NCBI GenBank assembly: GCA_021324755.1
Contig: JAJPIL010000021.1
Location: forward strand, 124,001 to 188,000
From: Pseudomonadota bacterium
GTDB lineage: Bacteria > Desulfobacterota > Binatia > Binatales > Binataceae
Reading direction: 5' to 3'
DNA: 64,000 nt
The notes beneath the pieces were generated by a model. It saw nothing but the letters and a program-made list of their open reading frames with translations, had not been told where the DNA came from and ran no database searches. Below are positions 27,801 to 36,372 of this stretch, in pieces (the stretch's first letter is position 1; every line of letters starts with the position of its first letter). A program made the position numbers and the translations under genes.

Positions 27801-27863
27801 CGCGCCTCGAAGCCAACGACGCCTTGCTTGCGTCGCGCGGTTTGTCGCTCTGTGCGCCCTACT

Positions 27864-28061
27864 CTACTGGTCGTCGACGACGGTTATCGCCTGGCGCGGG
27901 CAAAGGCGCGCCGCAAGCAACACCTTGTCGCGCAACGCCGGCCCGGGCGCTGGGTCGAGCAGGCGCGCCTTGTCGCTTTCGTCGAGCGCGAACACCTCAG
28001 GCGCCGTCGCCACGCATCGCCCGTTGCCCTCGCAAAGTTCAAGGTCCACTGAAACTCGCAT
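27864..28061 (-). CDS. [3Fe-4S] ferredoxin
   Basis: This 65-residue small ferredoxin has three cluster cysteines: Cys10 and Cys16 in CEGNGRC and Cys54 in LCPRQAI. The fourth ligand position is absent, which defines the [3Fe-4S] type found as redox partner of many actinobacterial and proteobacterial P450s. PEVFALDESD is the usual central block. The residue after the second Gly-like position (Asn13) is the site that tunes P450 ferredoxins. The likely partner is the P450 at 24526. GGAAG precedes the ATG. Confidence 0.9.
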   Translation of the reverse strand: MRVSVDLELCEGNGRCVATAPEVFALDESDKARLLDPAPGPALRDKVLLAARLCPRQAITVVDDQ

Positions 28062-28359
28062 CTAACTTCCGTCCATTTGCGAAAAGCGCGGCTAAATCTC
28101 GAGCACCACGAAGCTTACCGCGAGCATAACACGTCCGCGCCCGTGCGCGAATCCCGCGCAACACTGCCGAAGTCGTGGATGGCCACGTACTCGCCGCCCG
28201 CTAAAACTCCCTCACCACGCAAGCGGCGCTTTCTGTCACGCGGGCAAAACCTTACCCCGCTGGCGTAAGTATCGGGCAAAGCGGCTAACATAGTAGAAGC
28301 GCCCGCCGAGGCTTCGGCGGCCGAAGGCGCTAAAGATTATTTTCGGCCCGTCTTTTTTT

Positions 28360-29295
28360 ATGGGGCTTTATCGCGAATACCGCCGGCTTAAGAAGCTCGG
28401 CTTTCGGGGCTTTTGGGACTACCACGTGCTCTCGGTGCTTCGCGCCGCGCTTGCGCTTTACGATCTGGCTTTCCATCTTCGCTACTTCCGCGCGGTGTTT
28501 CGATCCTATCGGCGTGGAGAGCCACTGCCGCCGCTCCATCTTCGAGGCGGCATTGTGCTGTTTCACGAGCCGTTCGACCCAGCGCTCGACCTTGGGCGCG
28601 AAGTGATCGCCCGTCGATGGTACCGGCGTGGGGTGCGCGAGGACGAGGGTGCAGTGATGGTCGATATCGGGGCCAATATCGGGCTTGTGGCGCTCGATTG
28701 GGCGTTTCGGATTCCCAACGTCGTCGTCGACGCCTACGAGCCCGACCCGCGCACGTTTGCGATTCTTCGCCGAAACGTCGAAGAAAACAATTTGTCCGGG
28801 CGAATTCGCCTTTTCAACGAGGCAGTGGCTGCAAAGCCGGGCACTCTTACGCTTTACCGCACGGTCTGTTCCGCGACCGCCACCGCCCTGCCGACGAACG
28901 CACCCGACAAAGGCTCAGCCGACTCGGCGCGCGTCGACCCAGAGAGGCGCGCGCAATCGTGGGCCGACGCGCTGTGGCATGCGCGCGGCGAGCCAGTGAT
29001 GGTAGCTGCGGTCACGCTCGATACGGTTTTTGCGCGCGCCCTCGATAAGGGCGAAATCGGGCTTGTCAAGCTCGATATCGAGGGAAGCGAAAGCTCGGTG
29101 CTCGAGGCCGTGGCGCCGGCCACGCTTGCGCAAGCCCGCCAGTACGTGGTCGAGTATCATGAAAGGTTGTGCCAAAAGGCGCGCCTTCGATGCGTGACGG
29201 CGCTCGAGCGCGCGGGCTTTCGATGCCGGGTCAGGCGCGTTAGCGTAAGGCTCGGGCTTGGCCTGATCTATGCGCGAAGGCAGGGCTTAGAATGA
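28360..29295 (+). CDS. FkbM family methyltransferase
   Basis: The 311-residue protein has an amphipathic N-terminal region (1-75) and an FkbM methyltransferase domain: VMVDIGANIGLVALDWA (motif I, about 105-121), VVDAYEPDPRTFAILRRNVE, and LVKLDIEGSESSVLEAV near residue 235. FkbM enzymes O-methylate polyketides, sugars or lipids. A T-rich stretch and a GC hairpin (about 28298-28335) precede the ATG. Its 3' end is echoed by a degenerate copy immediately downstream. Confidence 0.88.
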   Translation: MGLYREYRRLKKLGFRGFWDYHVLSVLRAALALYDLAFHLRYFRAVFRSYRRGEPLPPLHLRGGIVLFHEPFDPALDLGREVIARRWYRRGVREDEGAVMVDIGANIGLVALDWAFRIPNVVVDAYEPDPRTFAILRRNVEENNLSGRIRLFNEAVAAKPGTLTLYRTVCSATATALPTNAPDKGSADSARVDPERRAQSWADALWHARGEPVMVAAVTLDTVFARALDKGEIGLVKLDIEGSESSVLEAVAPATLAQARQYVVEYHERLCQKARLRCVTALERAGFRCRVRRVSVRLGLGLIYARRQGLE

Positions 29296-29390
29296 GCGCC
29301 TGTTAGACGCTAGCTACGATGCCGGCTCAGGTGTGTTGGCGACAGGCGTGGGCTTGGCCTGGTTTATTGGGTGCGGGCAAGGCTTACGGA
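29222..29390. repeat. Degenerate duplicate of the 3' end of the FkbM gene
   Basis: Bases 29222-29292 (the last 70 bases of the gene) recur at 29319-29390 with a period of 97 and about 75% identity by eye, including identical blocks GATGCCGG and GGGCTTGGCCTG. The second copy is not in a reading frame with a start. It parallels the echo seen after the molbindin gene. Confidence 0.6.
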
Positions 29391-29437
29391 GCACTGCATC
29401 GAAGACTTGAGACACAAACCAAACAGAGGAGAGTGCG

Positions 29438-30127
29438 ATGGCTTCGGCGCAGCGAGTCGTGTTTTTATTCGACGTCGACAACACGCTGCTCGACAACGAC
29501 CGCGTGGTAGAAGACCTGATGCGCCATCTGAGGCGCGAGGTCGGCGAGGAGCGCCAGCGCCAGTACTGGCGCTTTTTCGAGGAGCTGCGCGCCGAGCTCG
29601 GCTACGCCGACTACCTCGGAGCGCTTCAGCGCTACCGCCTTGCCTACCCGCGCGACTTCCATATTCTGGCCGTCTCGCACTACCTTATTAACTATCCGTT
29701 CGCCAACCGCTTGTTCCCGAGCTCGCTCGACGTCGTCGACCGTTTCAAGGCGGCCGGCACCGCCGTGATTCTGAGCGACGGCGACGTCGTCTTTCAGCCG
29801 CTCAAAATCCATCGCTCGGGCCTTTACGAGACGACCGAGGGCAACGTGCTAATCTACATCCACAAGGAACAGGAGCTCGACGACGTTGCCGCGCGCTATC
29901 CGGCCGACCATTACGTAATCGTCGACGACAAAATCCGTATCCTCACCGCGGTCAAGAAAGCGTGGGGCGGGAAGGTGACCACCGTCTTCGTGCGCCAGGG
30001 CCATTACGCGAACGACGCGCGCACGGTCGCCAGCTACCCGCCCGCAGACGTCTCGCTCGGCCGTATCGGCGAGCTTTTGGATTACGAGGTCGAAACGCTT
30101 ATCGACGCCGGGTCGAAAGCGCGCTGA
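29438..30127 (+). CDS. HAD superfamily hydrolase
   Basis: The 229-residue protein has motif I FLFDVDNTLLDND (nucleophile Asp12, acid Asp14), motif II VILSDGD, motif III Lys in the following helix (FQPLKIHRSG) and motif IV YVIVDDKIRIL. The cap domain is helical and lies between motifs I and II, as in C1 HAD phosphatases. It should hydrolyse a small phosphorylated metabolite; the substrate is unknown. AGAGGAGAG supports the start. Codon use matches the neighbours. Confidence 0.88.
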   Translation: MASAQRVVFLFDVDNTLLDNDRVVEDLMRHLRREVGEERQRQYWRFFEELRAELGYADYLGALQRYRLAYPRDFHILAVSHYLINYPFANRLFPSSLDVVDRFKAAGTAVILSDGDVVFQPLKIHRSGLYETTEGNVLIYIHKEQELDDVAARYPADHYVIVDDKIRILTAVKKAWGGKVTTVFVRQGHYANDARTVASYPPADVSLGRIGELLDYEVETLIDAGSKAR

Positions 30128-30238
30128 AGTCGCGCGTGCGAGCGAGCACATCTGGATGGAAGACGCAGCCGAGGCTTTTAGCTTGGAGCTTGAGAAGGGC
30201 AGCGCGCGTGAAGTAAACTTGAGCGCACCTTCGGCGCG

Positions 30239-30958
30239 ATGCTCGACTTTTCGCCGAGGGTCGCGCAAGACGTTGTGACCTACGAACTACTCAAAGACGC
30301 GCTAATCGCCTTTGGCGGCGCGCTCGTCGGCGCCGTGGCGGTCGTGCTCTACCTTTTACAGGCGCAGCGCTCGGAGCGACGGCGCGCGATGAAGGATGCG
30401 GCGCGGGCGGTTTTGTGCGAGATGGCGGCCAACGCGGGCGAAGCCGCCGCGCTGGCGGCCGAACTTGCCCAGCCAAAGGCCACACTCTTGCCGCACGAGG
30501 CACGCTTTGTGTGCTCGGCATGGCAGGCTGAGCTCGCTACGGTGGCGCCGCTTCTCAGCTGGGAGGCGCTCTCGCGCACCCATCGCGCCTACCAAGCCGG
30601 CTCGGCCGTCTACCGCGCCGTAAGAGCCCATCTGGAAGCCTTCGAAGCTTCGCCCCCGCCGCCGCGCCATCCCGACTCCGAGCTTTCGCCCGCAGGCGAA
30701 GGCACAAGCGACGACCAAGCCGCTGCGCGCGCATCCGTGCGTCAGTCGCTGCTCAAGCTTGCCGGCGCATTCGTCGCCGCGATCGAGACGTGGCCGGTCG
30801 AGCAGCTGCTCTCCAACGCCGAGCACGCCGACTTCGTAAAACGTATCACCCAGCTAAAAAAGAACGTCGAGACGTACCACGCCGAGCTCCTGCCGGCCCG
30901 CCAAGGGCGAAATCGCGGCGGCCTGTGGCGAAGGCTTTTCAAAGGCAAGCAGGCGTAA
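30239..30958 (+). CDS. Membrane-anchored protein of unknown function
   Basis: The 239-residue protein has one N-terminal membrane helix (about 19-41) followed by a helical, Ala- and Glu-rich cytoplasmic region with basic patches (QRSERRRAMKDAARAV) and a basic tail (RGGLWRRLFKGKQA). The length of helices suggests coiled-coil packing. I recognise no domain. It is followed 68 bases later by the anti-sigma gene, possibly in one transcript. Confidence 0.6.
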   Translation: MLDFSPRVAQDVVTYELLKDALIAFGGALVGAVAVVLYLLQAQRSERRRAMKDAARAVLCEMAANAGEAAALAAELAQPKATLLPHEARFVCSAWQAELATVAPLLSWEALSRTHRAYQAGSAVYRAVRAHLEAFEASPPPPRHPDSELSPAGEGTSDDQAAARASVRQSLLKLAGAFVAAIETWPVEQLLSNAEHADFVKRITQLKKNVETYHAELLPARQGRNRGGLWRRLFKGKQA

Positions 30959-31025
30959 AACCCACTCTGTTGCTTGGCCCGAAACCAGCTTGTCAGGCAA
31001 AACTGCGCGCAAACGGACCTCGCCG

Positions 31026-31889
31026 ATGGAGCACGACAAAATAAAGGAACTGCTGCCGCTGGCCGCGATCGACAAGCTCGACCCCGACCAGGCCAGAATC
31101 GTCGCCGAGCATCTCGCTTCGGGATGTCGCGAATGCCGGCAAGAGCTCGAGGTGCTCAAGGAGGCAGCCGCGCTCATCGCGATGCCCAAGGGCGAGGAAA
31201 GCGAGGCTAAAAGGCGAAGCGAGGAGAGCCTGAGCGACCAGAGCGCGCCGCAAACGAGCACCGCCGACGCCGCGCCTAAGCCTGCGGCGCGCGCCCCCGG
31301 CGCCGTCTGGCCCTGGCGCGTGGCGACCGGCGCGGCGCTGGCGGTTGCCGTGCTGATGGGGCTGATGCTCCAGTCGGGCACGGCGCAGCTTCGCCAGATG
31401 CGCCGTATTCAGCGGGCGCAGGTCGCGATGCTCGAGGGTCAGGCGCTCGAGCTTTCGCGCAAGCTCAACGCGGCCCAGGCCGAGATCGCCGAGCTAAGCC
31501 GCGTGCTCGACGAGCGGATGCGCCTGGAGGGGGTGCTGATGGCGCCCGATGCGCGAATCGTGCGCCTCGAGCCCGTCGGCCCGGCCAAAGCCGCCCGTGC
31601 CACGGTGGTGATCAGCCACAAGGTGGGCAAGGCCGTGATCGACGCCGCAGGCCTTCCCCAGCCGCCGCCAGGAAAAACCTATCAGCTGTGGTGGATCACC
31701 AAACAGCGCGGCCCCGTGCCAGCGGGAACCTTTACGCCTGCGCCTCAGGGCGAAACGGTTGCGCCGGCCGAGATGCCGCCCGGAAAAGAGCGCATGCTGG
31801 CGGCGGCCGTCACGCTCGAGCCTACGCCTGGGATGCCGAAGCCGACCGGCGAGATGTACCTCAAAGGTTCGCTCGCCGAAGCGCGCTAA
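31026..31889 (+). CDS. Anti-sigma-K factor RskA-type membrane protein
   Basis: The 287-residue protein starts at MEHDKIKELLP. The N-terminal zinc anti-sigma motif is present (His29, Cys34, Cys37 in HLASGCREC), followed by a variable linker, one membrane helix (about 97-118), a coiled-coil stretch and an extracytoplasmic RskA domain (GLPQPPPGKTYQLWWIT, PAGTFTP, VTLEPTPGMPKPTG). Such proteins hold an ECF sigma factor at the membrane until a signal triggers proteolysis. The usual partner sigma gene is not adjacent; the only ECF gene in the window is 15 kb away. Confidence 0.88.
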   Translation: MEHDKIKELLPLAAIDKLDPDQARIVAEHLASGCRECRQELEVLKEAAALIAMPKGEESEAKRRSEESLSDQSAPQTSTADAAPKPAARAPGAVWPWRVATGAALAVAVLMGLMLQSGTAQLRQMRRIQRAQVAMLEGQALELSRKLNAAQAEIAELSRVLDERMRLEGVLMAPDARIVRLEPVGPAKAARATVVISHKVGKAVIDAAGLPQPPPGKTYQLWWITKQRGPVPAGTFTPAPQGETVAPAEMPPGKERMLAAAVTLEPTPGMPKPTGEMYLKGSLAEAR

Positions 31890-31974
31890 GGCCTGCGCTC
31901 CCATCCATCCTTGCCGCGCGCGCAAGCTTCGAGCGGCAGCAGCGTAACCGTATCACGTTTGCGCGCACGCCCCT

Positions 31975-32991
31975 TTACTTCGAGGCGAGAATCACCGGCG
32001 AGGGAGCTGGCACGGCCACCGTCTTGACCGACTTCATCCCAGCCGCCTTGAGCCAGGCGCGATACTCCTTGAGCGTATAGACGTTGCCGCTGGGGGCGTG
32101 GAGCAGCATGTTGAGACCGAAAAGCACGGCAAGCGGCGGCCCGGTGCGCCTGTAGTTGGGAATGTACGACGCCAGAAGAATCATCCCCTGCTCGCGCAAC
32201 GCCGCGGCCGACTTCGCGATAAGCGCTTGCGCCGTCTCGGGTCCTTCGCCGTGGACGATGTGGCCCAGGATAACGAGGTCGTAGCGATCCTTGCCGAAGT
32301 CGAGCTCGCGAAAGTCGCCGCCGACGTATTCGTAGCGCCCCTCGAGGCCGTAGCGCGCAACGTACTGGCGCGTCACTTCCAGCACTGGCGGGAAATCGAT
32401 CGCGGTCACGCGCGTATCCTCGCGCAGGCGAGCGAACGGCAGCGACCAGGCCGCCGTACCCGCGCCGACGTCCAAAACGGCCGCAAGCCTCTGACGTCTG
32501 GATGGGGAAATCGCCTTGAGCGCCGCCTGCGCCGCAACGTAGCTCAGCGGGAAAATCATCGTCACCAGCCCGCGGAAGAACTCCGCGCGCCCCTGTGGGT
32601 CGCTGTGTCCCTCGACCGGCTTGCCCGTCACCACCGATTCCTTAAGTTTCGTCCAATCGTTGAGCAGCGCCCGTGCGCCGACCGTACCCAGCCCCTCCAT
32701 GTAAAGCTCGCTTGTGCGCACCAAATAGGTCTCGGCAAGCGGCGAAAGCGTGTACGCGCTTTGGTTCTTGCGCAAGTAGCCCATCGCCACCATCGCGTCG
32801 CACAGCCGCTCCACGCCGCGCTCGCTTGCGCCGAGCGCACCTGCAAGCTCGCCAATCGTGCGCCGGCCCTGCGCGATATGGCTGAACAGGTCCAGCTCCA
32901 CGGCCGAAAACAGCGCATACGAACGCCATCCGGCCCACAAGTCCTCCAAAAGCTTAACCGGCGACGGATAGCCCCTCTCTCGCTTCACCAT
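31975..32991 (-). CDS. O-methyltransferase, hydroxyneurosporene/acetylserotonin type
   Basis: The 338-residue protein has the winged-helix dimerisation domain typical of plant-type O-methyltransferases (AVELDLFSHIAQGRRTIGEL, ERLCDAMVAMGYL, residues about 30-95) and a C-terminal SAM domain with VLDVGAGTAAWSLPFA, VTAIDFPPVLEVTRQY and LVILGHIVHGEG. It methylates a hydroxyl on a small, probably hydrophobic compound such as a carotenoid or quinone-like molecule. No carotenoid genes are nearby. It stands alone and converges with the anti-sigma gene. Confidence 0.85.
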   Translation of the reverse strand: MVKRERGYPSPVKLLEDLWAGWRSYALFSAVELDLFSHIAQGRRTIGELAGALGASERGVERLCDAMVAMGYLRKNQSAYTLSPLAETYLVRTSELYMEGLGTVGARALLNDWTKLKESVVTGKPVEGHSDPQGRAEFFRGLVTMIFPLSYVAAQAALKAISPSRRQRLAAVLDVGAGTAAWSLPFARLREDTRVTAIDFPPVLEVTRQYVARYGLEGRYEYVGGDFRELDFGKDRYDLVILGHIVHGEGPETAQALIAKSAAALREQGMILLASYIPNYRRTGPPLAVLFGLNMLLHAPSGNVYTLKEYRAWLKAAGMKSVKTVAVPAPSPVILASK

Positions 32992-33556
32992 CCCAAAGCC
33001 TCCGACCCTCGCCTTCCCTACCTGCGCGCGGCCGCAAATCCTGGCTTCAGAGCTACCAGGTATGACGCGCCAAATTTCCCGCGACTGTGACGTTATTCGA
33101 GCTCGAGCGGGGCGCGCTCACCCCCCGCTGGCACCCACGTGCACCCTCTGCCAACTCTCACGCTGTGGAGCGCCTGGCACGCCCCGCTCCCCATTACCGA
33201 TAGCCTTGCGCGCAAATCGCGTCAACAATTCGCCCCATCTCCAAGCCCCACTCGACACCCGAAAACGCCGAGCTATCAGCGCCGGCGCACCGGCGACCTG
33301 GCCCGGACGGGCCCAAATCCCCTGCCCTGTCCGCCCGGTCAGCGCCGTGAAAAGCCTATCCGTCCTGCTGCCGCCACGAGGCGGGTTTTGTGCGGCGGAG
33401 AGCGCCCGCGCTTGGCAAGCAGGCAAAAGCTTTACGCGAATCGCGGGCGAAGGCTTCCGTGCGCCAAAGCGATCCTTCGGCCCAACAGCGTTCGGGCACG
33501 CGCAAGCGATTCGCGTTATAATCGGGCACGGCCACCGAACAGCAGGGGCGGCAGCG
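32992..33556 (+). promoter_or_regulatory. Intergenic region with a TATAAT box before a lipoprotein gene
   Basis: The gap between the divergent methyltransferase and lipoprotein genes holds a perfect TATAAT at 33517-33522, 35 bases before the lipoprotein ATG. No good -35 lies at 17 bases; TTCGGG at 33491 is 20 bases away. The remainder shows no coding frame I believe in. Confidence 0.4.
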
Positions 33557-34144
33557 ATGGTTGGCGAAGCGGGCACGAGTATGCGTCGCGGGTGTTTTGC
33601 ACTGATGGTGGGCGTGCGCCTTTTGTGCTTGGCGGCGCTGATTGCGGGCGGCTTTGGATGTGTGTCGTATCGGGGCGCGCCGCTCGAGCCGGAGCAGAGT
33701 GTGGAGCAGATGGAGGCGCTGCTCGCGGCGGCGGGATTCAAGCAGATCGTGGCCGACTCGCCCCAAAAGATGGCCATCCTGAGCAAGCTTCCGCCCCATC
33801 AGCTCCGCTACTACCCGACCAAGAACGGCCTTGTCTTCTGGTACGCCGACCCGGACAAGTGCCGATGCGTCTACCAGGGCGACCAGAAGGCCTACCAGCA
33901 GTTCCAACTGCTCAAGCTTCAGCAGCGCGAGATCGAAGAGTACGAGCAGGCGGCGATGGCTGAGCAGGGCTCGATGCTCTACGCGTTCGACCCGCTGTGG
34001 TTCGGGATGCCGTTCTTTTTGCCGCCGGCCTATATCATGACCGTCCCAGGCGCGCCTGCCGGCAAAGGCCCGGGCACGTCGCCCGCAACCGCGCCCCGAC
34101 CGCCTGCGCCGCCGCGCGTCGTCGTGCCCCGTCCGATGCGCTGA
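33557..34144 (+). CDS. Lipoprotein of unknown function
   Basis: The start is chosen at ATG 33557, close to AGGGG and the TATAAT box; the frame is open further upstream but without protein-like composition. The 195-residue product has a basic start, a hydrophobic helix (about 15-33) and lipobox GGFGC (Cys35). The mature part has DKCRCVYQGDQKAYQQF, reminiscent of small secreted proteins in which the query residues pack a beta sheet, then a long helix (LLKLQQREIEEYEQAAMAEQ) and a Pro-rich tail. It resembles hypothetical lipoproteins often seen in this kind of genome; no function is known. Confidence 0.7.
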   Translation: MVGEAGTSMRRGCFALMVGVRLLCLAALIAGGFGCVSYRGAPLEPEQSVEQMEALLAAAGFKQIVADSPQKMAILSKLPPHQLRYYPTKNGLVFWYADPDKCRCVYQGDQKAYQQFQLLKLQQREIEEYEQAAMAEQGSMLYAFDPLWFGMPFFLPPAYIMTVPGAPAGKGPGTSPATAPRPPAPPRVVVPRPMR

Positions 34145-34288
34145 CGCTAAAGCCTTCGGGGCTTGAGCGGCTTTGCCGGCGCTGCTTTGAGCCGCGGCGT
34201 CTTGGGGCTTGAAGCTACCGGGCCGCGCCCTTTTGCGCCAGAATCGAACGCATGCGCGGCGAAAGAGCTTTGCGCGCGCGGGTGCAAA

Positions 34289-34396
34289 GAGAAGCTCGAG
34301 CTTGGCGTTGACTTTCTCGACGCCCGAGCTGACTTATAGAGTTATTTAAATTTGTTTAGGAGAAAGTTCGAGTTTGACATTAACTTTTTCACCGTC
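34289..34396. repeat. Degenerate tandem duplication upstream of the acyl-CoA dehydrogenase
   Basis: Bases 34289-34323 and 34360-34396 are related (GAGAAGCTCGAGCTTGGCGT versus GAGAAAGTTCGAGTTTGACA at their starts), with a period of 71. The second copy contains TTGACA. The region 34145-34494 has no gene; AT-rich DNA (34338-34362) separates the two copies and may form part of the promoter. Confidence 0.5.
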
Positions 34397-34494
34397 TGCC
34401 TAAACTTTGCGCCGGGGATACGCCCGGATCCCGGCAAAGGGTAGAATTGCGAGCAGAGCGCGAAACGAAACGGCGAGTTGGGGAGAGCTAAGCG

Positions 34495-36264
34495 ATGATC
34501 GATTACGAGGAGTTCTCGAGCGCAGTCGGCCTCAACTGGTACGAGGTCGACCCGAACTTGCAACAAACGATGCGCCGGATGCTTGCGCCGCAGGACCTCG
34601 AATGGGCGGAGCCGGAGCTTTACAGGCTGGGCGCGCTTATCGGCGGCAAGGTTGCGGCCAGCGCCGAGGTAATCGACAAAAACCCGCCGCGGCTTGTCCA
34701 GTACGACCGCTCGGGCGAGCGTATCGACCAAATCGTGCACCATCCGGCAACCCTGGAAGTAAAGCGCGCGCTGTGGGAGGCGGGCGTAAGCGGGCCGCGC
34801 CTGCGCAATGAGGCTGCACGGCGCGGACGGCCGTATCCCGCCGTGCTCGCCACCGCGCTCAACTACATGCTGGCGCAAGCGGACACCGGGATGCTGTGCG
34901 CGGTCGGAATGACCAGCGGCGTAATCACGCTGGTCAAACGCTACGCGCCGCCCGAGCTGCGCGAAAAGTTGCTCGCCCGGCTTTGCGCCGAAGATTTCAG
35001 CCAGGCCGCCGACGGCGCGATGTTTTTGACCGAGCGCACCGGCGGCTCCGACCTCGGCGCGCTTACGACCGAGGCACGCTACGAAGACGGGCGATGGTTG
35101 CTCTGGGGCGAGAAATGGTTTTGCTCCAACGTCGACGCCGCGCTTATCGCCACGCTCGCCCGGCCGCAAGGCGCACCTCAAGGAATCAAGGGTGTGGCGC
35201 TCTTTTTGGTGCCCCGCCTTCGCGCTGACGGAAGCCGAAACGCGATTCGGATTCGACGCCTCAAGGACAAGCTCGGCACGCGCTCGGTCCCCACGGGCGA
35301 AGTCGAGTTCGAGGGCGCCGAGGCCTACCTGCTCGCCGGTCAGGCTCACGACGGCGCGGTCGACGACGCGCAGGCGCTCGCCCGCGACGGGCGCGGAATA
35401 AACCGCATGATGGACATGGTCAACCCGTCGCGCCACGGCGTGGCTGTGATGGGGCTTGGGATCATGCGCCGGGCGTTTTTGGAGGCGGCGATCTACGCCG
35501 CCCGGCGCCTCGCCTTCGGCAGAAGGCTCGACGCGCTGCCGATGGTGCAAAAGCAGCTTGCGCGCATGGTCGTCGAGCTCGAGGCGGCCTCGGCTCTGGT
35601 CTTTGCCGGCGCCGATAGCTCGCCTGCTGCGCGAATACTCATTCCGCTGGCCAAGCTTCGGGCAACGCGCCAGGGCGTCGCGCATGCCAGCCAGGCGCTC
35701 GAGCTACACGGCGGCAACGGCTATATCGAAGATTGGCCTACCGCGCGCCTTTTGCGCGACGCCCAATGCCATCCGATATGGGAAGGCACGGAGAACATCA
35801 TCTGCCTCGACGTGCTGCGCGCGATGCGCGCCGAGGGAAGCGTGGCCGCGCTGTTCGAGATGGTAGGCGAGCGGCTTTCGCAAGCGCGCGACTTTGCGCC
35901 GCTTCAGGCTTCGTGCCAGCTCATCGAGCCTGCCGCGCAGCAGGCGCGCGCGGCGATCGATTTCGCGGCCAAGGCCGAGCGCGACCTTATCCAAGCGCGC
36001 GCGCCGCTTTTGGCCAACTACTTGGCCGACCTCGCCTCGGCGGCGCTTTTGCTCGAGGAGGCGGTCTTCGAACTCAAAAGCGAGGGCTCGGCGCGCAAGG
36101 CACTAATTGCGTATCTTTTTGCGCAAAGCCGCTTTGCCAACTTGCCCGCGCGCGGCCTTTTCGCGAAAGCCGAGCTCGAGCTTGCCTTCTTCGAGGAGCT
36201 CTCGCGCTTCGGCAAACTCGACCCCGCGCGCCTCGTGCGCACACTCGAGCAAAACGGCGCTTGA
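34495..36264 (+). CDS. Acyl-CoA dehydrogenase, AidB/long type
   Basis: The 589-residue flavoprotein starts after GGGGAGAGC. Acyl-CoA dehydrogenase marks are MFLTERTGGSDLGAL (flavin-binding), KWFCSNVDA, GEVEFEGAEAYLL, LHGGNGYIEDWPTARLLRD and IWEGTENIICLD. The GGNGYIEDWP and IWEGTENI blocks and the extra C-terminal helical domain of about 130 residues place it near the AidB/long-chain ACAD group rather than the classical 380-residue type. It may oxidise a bulky or branched acyl-CoA; AidB-like DNA-binding roles are the alternative. Confidence 0.92.
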   Translation: MIDYEEFSSAVGLNWYEVDPNLQQTMRRMLAPQDLEWAEPELYRLGALIGGKVAASAEVIDKNPPRLVQYDRSGERIDQIVHHPATLEVKRALWEAGVSGPRLRNEAARRGRPYPAVLATALNYMLAQADTGMLCAVGMTSGVITLVKRYAPPELREKLLARLCAEDFSQAADGAMFLTERTGGSDLGALTTEARYEDGRWLLWGEKWFCSNVDAALIATLARPQGAPQGIKGVALFLVPRLRADGSRNAIRIRRLKDKLGTRSVPTGEVEFEGAEAYLLAGQAHDGAVDDAQALARDGRGINRMMDMVNPSRHGVAVMGLGIMRRAFLEAAIYAARRLAFGRRLDALPMVQKQLARMVVELEAASALVFAGADSSPAARILIPLAKLRATRQGVAHASQALELHGGNGYIEDWPTARLLRDAQCHPIWEGTENIICLDVLRAMRAEGSVAALFEMVGERLSQARDFAPLQASCQLIEPAAQQARAAIDFAAKAERDLIQARAPLLANYLADLASAALLLEEAVFELKSEGSARKALIAYLFAQSRFANLPARGLFAKAELELAFFEELSRFGKLDPARLVRTLEQNGA

Positions 36265-36372
36265 GCCGAAGCGGCGCGTAATTCGCATGTATGCGCGTGT
36301 GCCGACGCTGCAGCAGCGGCGAGAAGCGAAGGTGCGAAACTTACGCGCGAGGCCTCAAAGCCGCGCCTTTTG

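Noticed and set aside
34342-35685. 447-codon minus-strand frame opposite the acyl-CoA dehydrogenase
   Set aside because: Antisense shadow; the plus strand carries unambiguous acyl-CoA dehydrogenase motifs.
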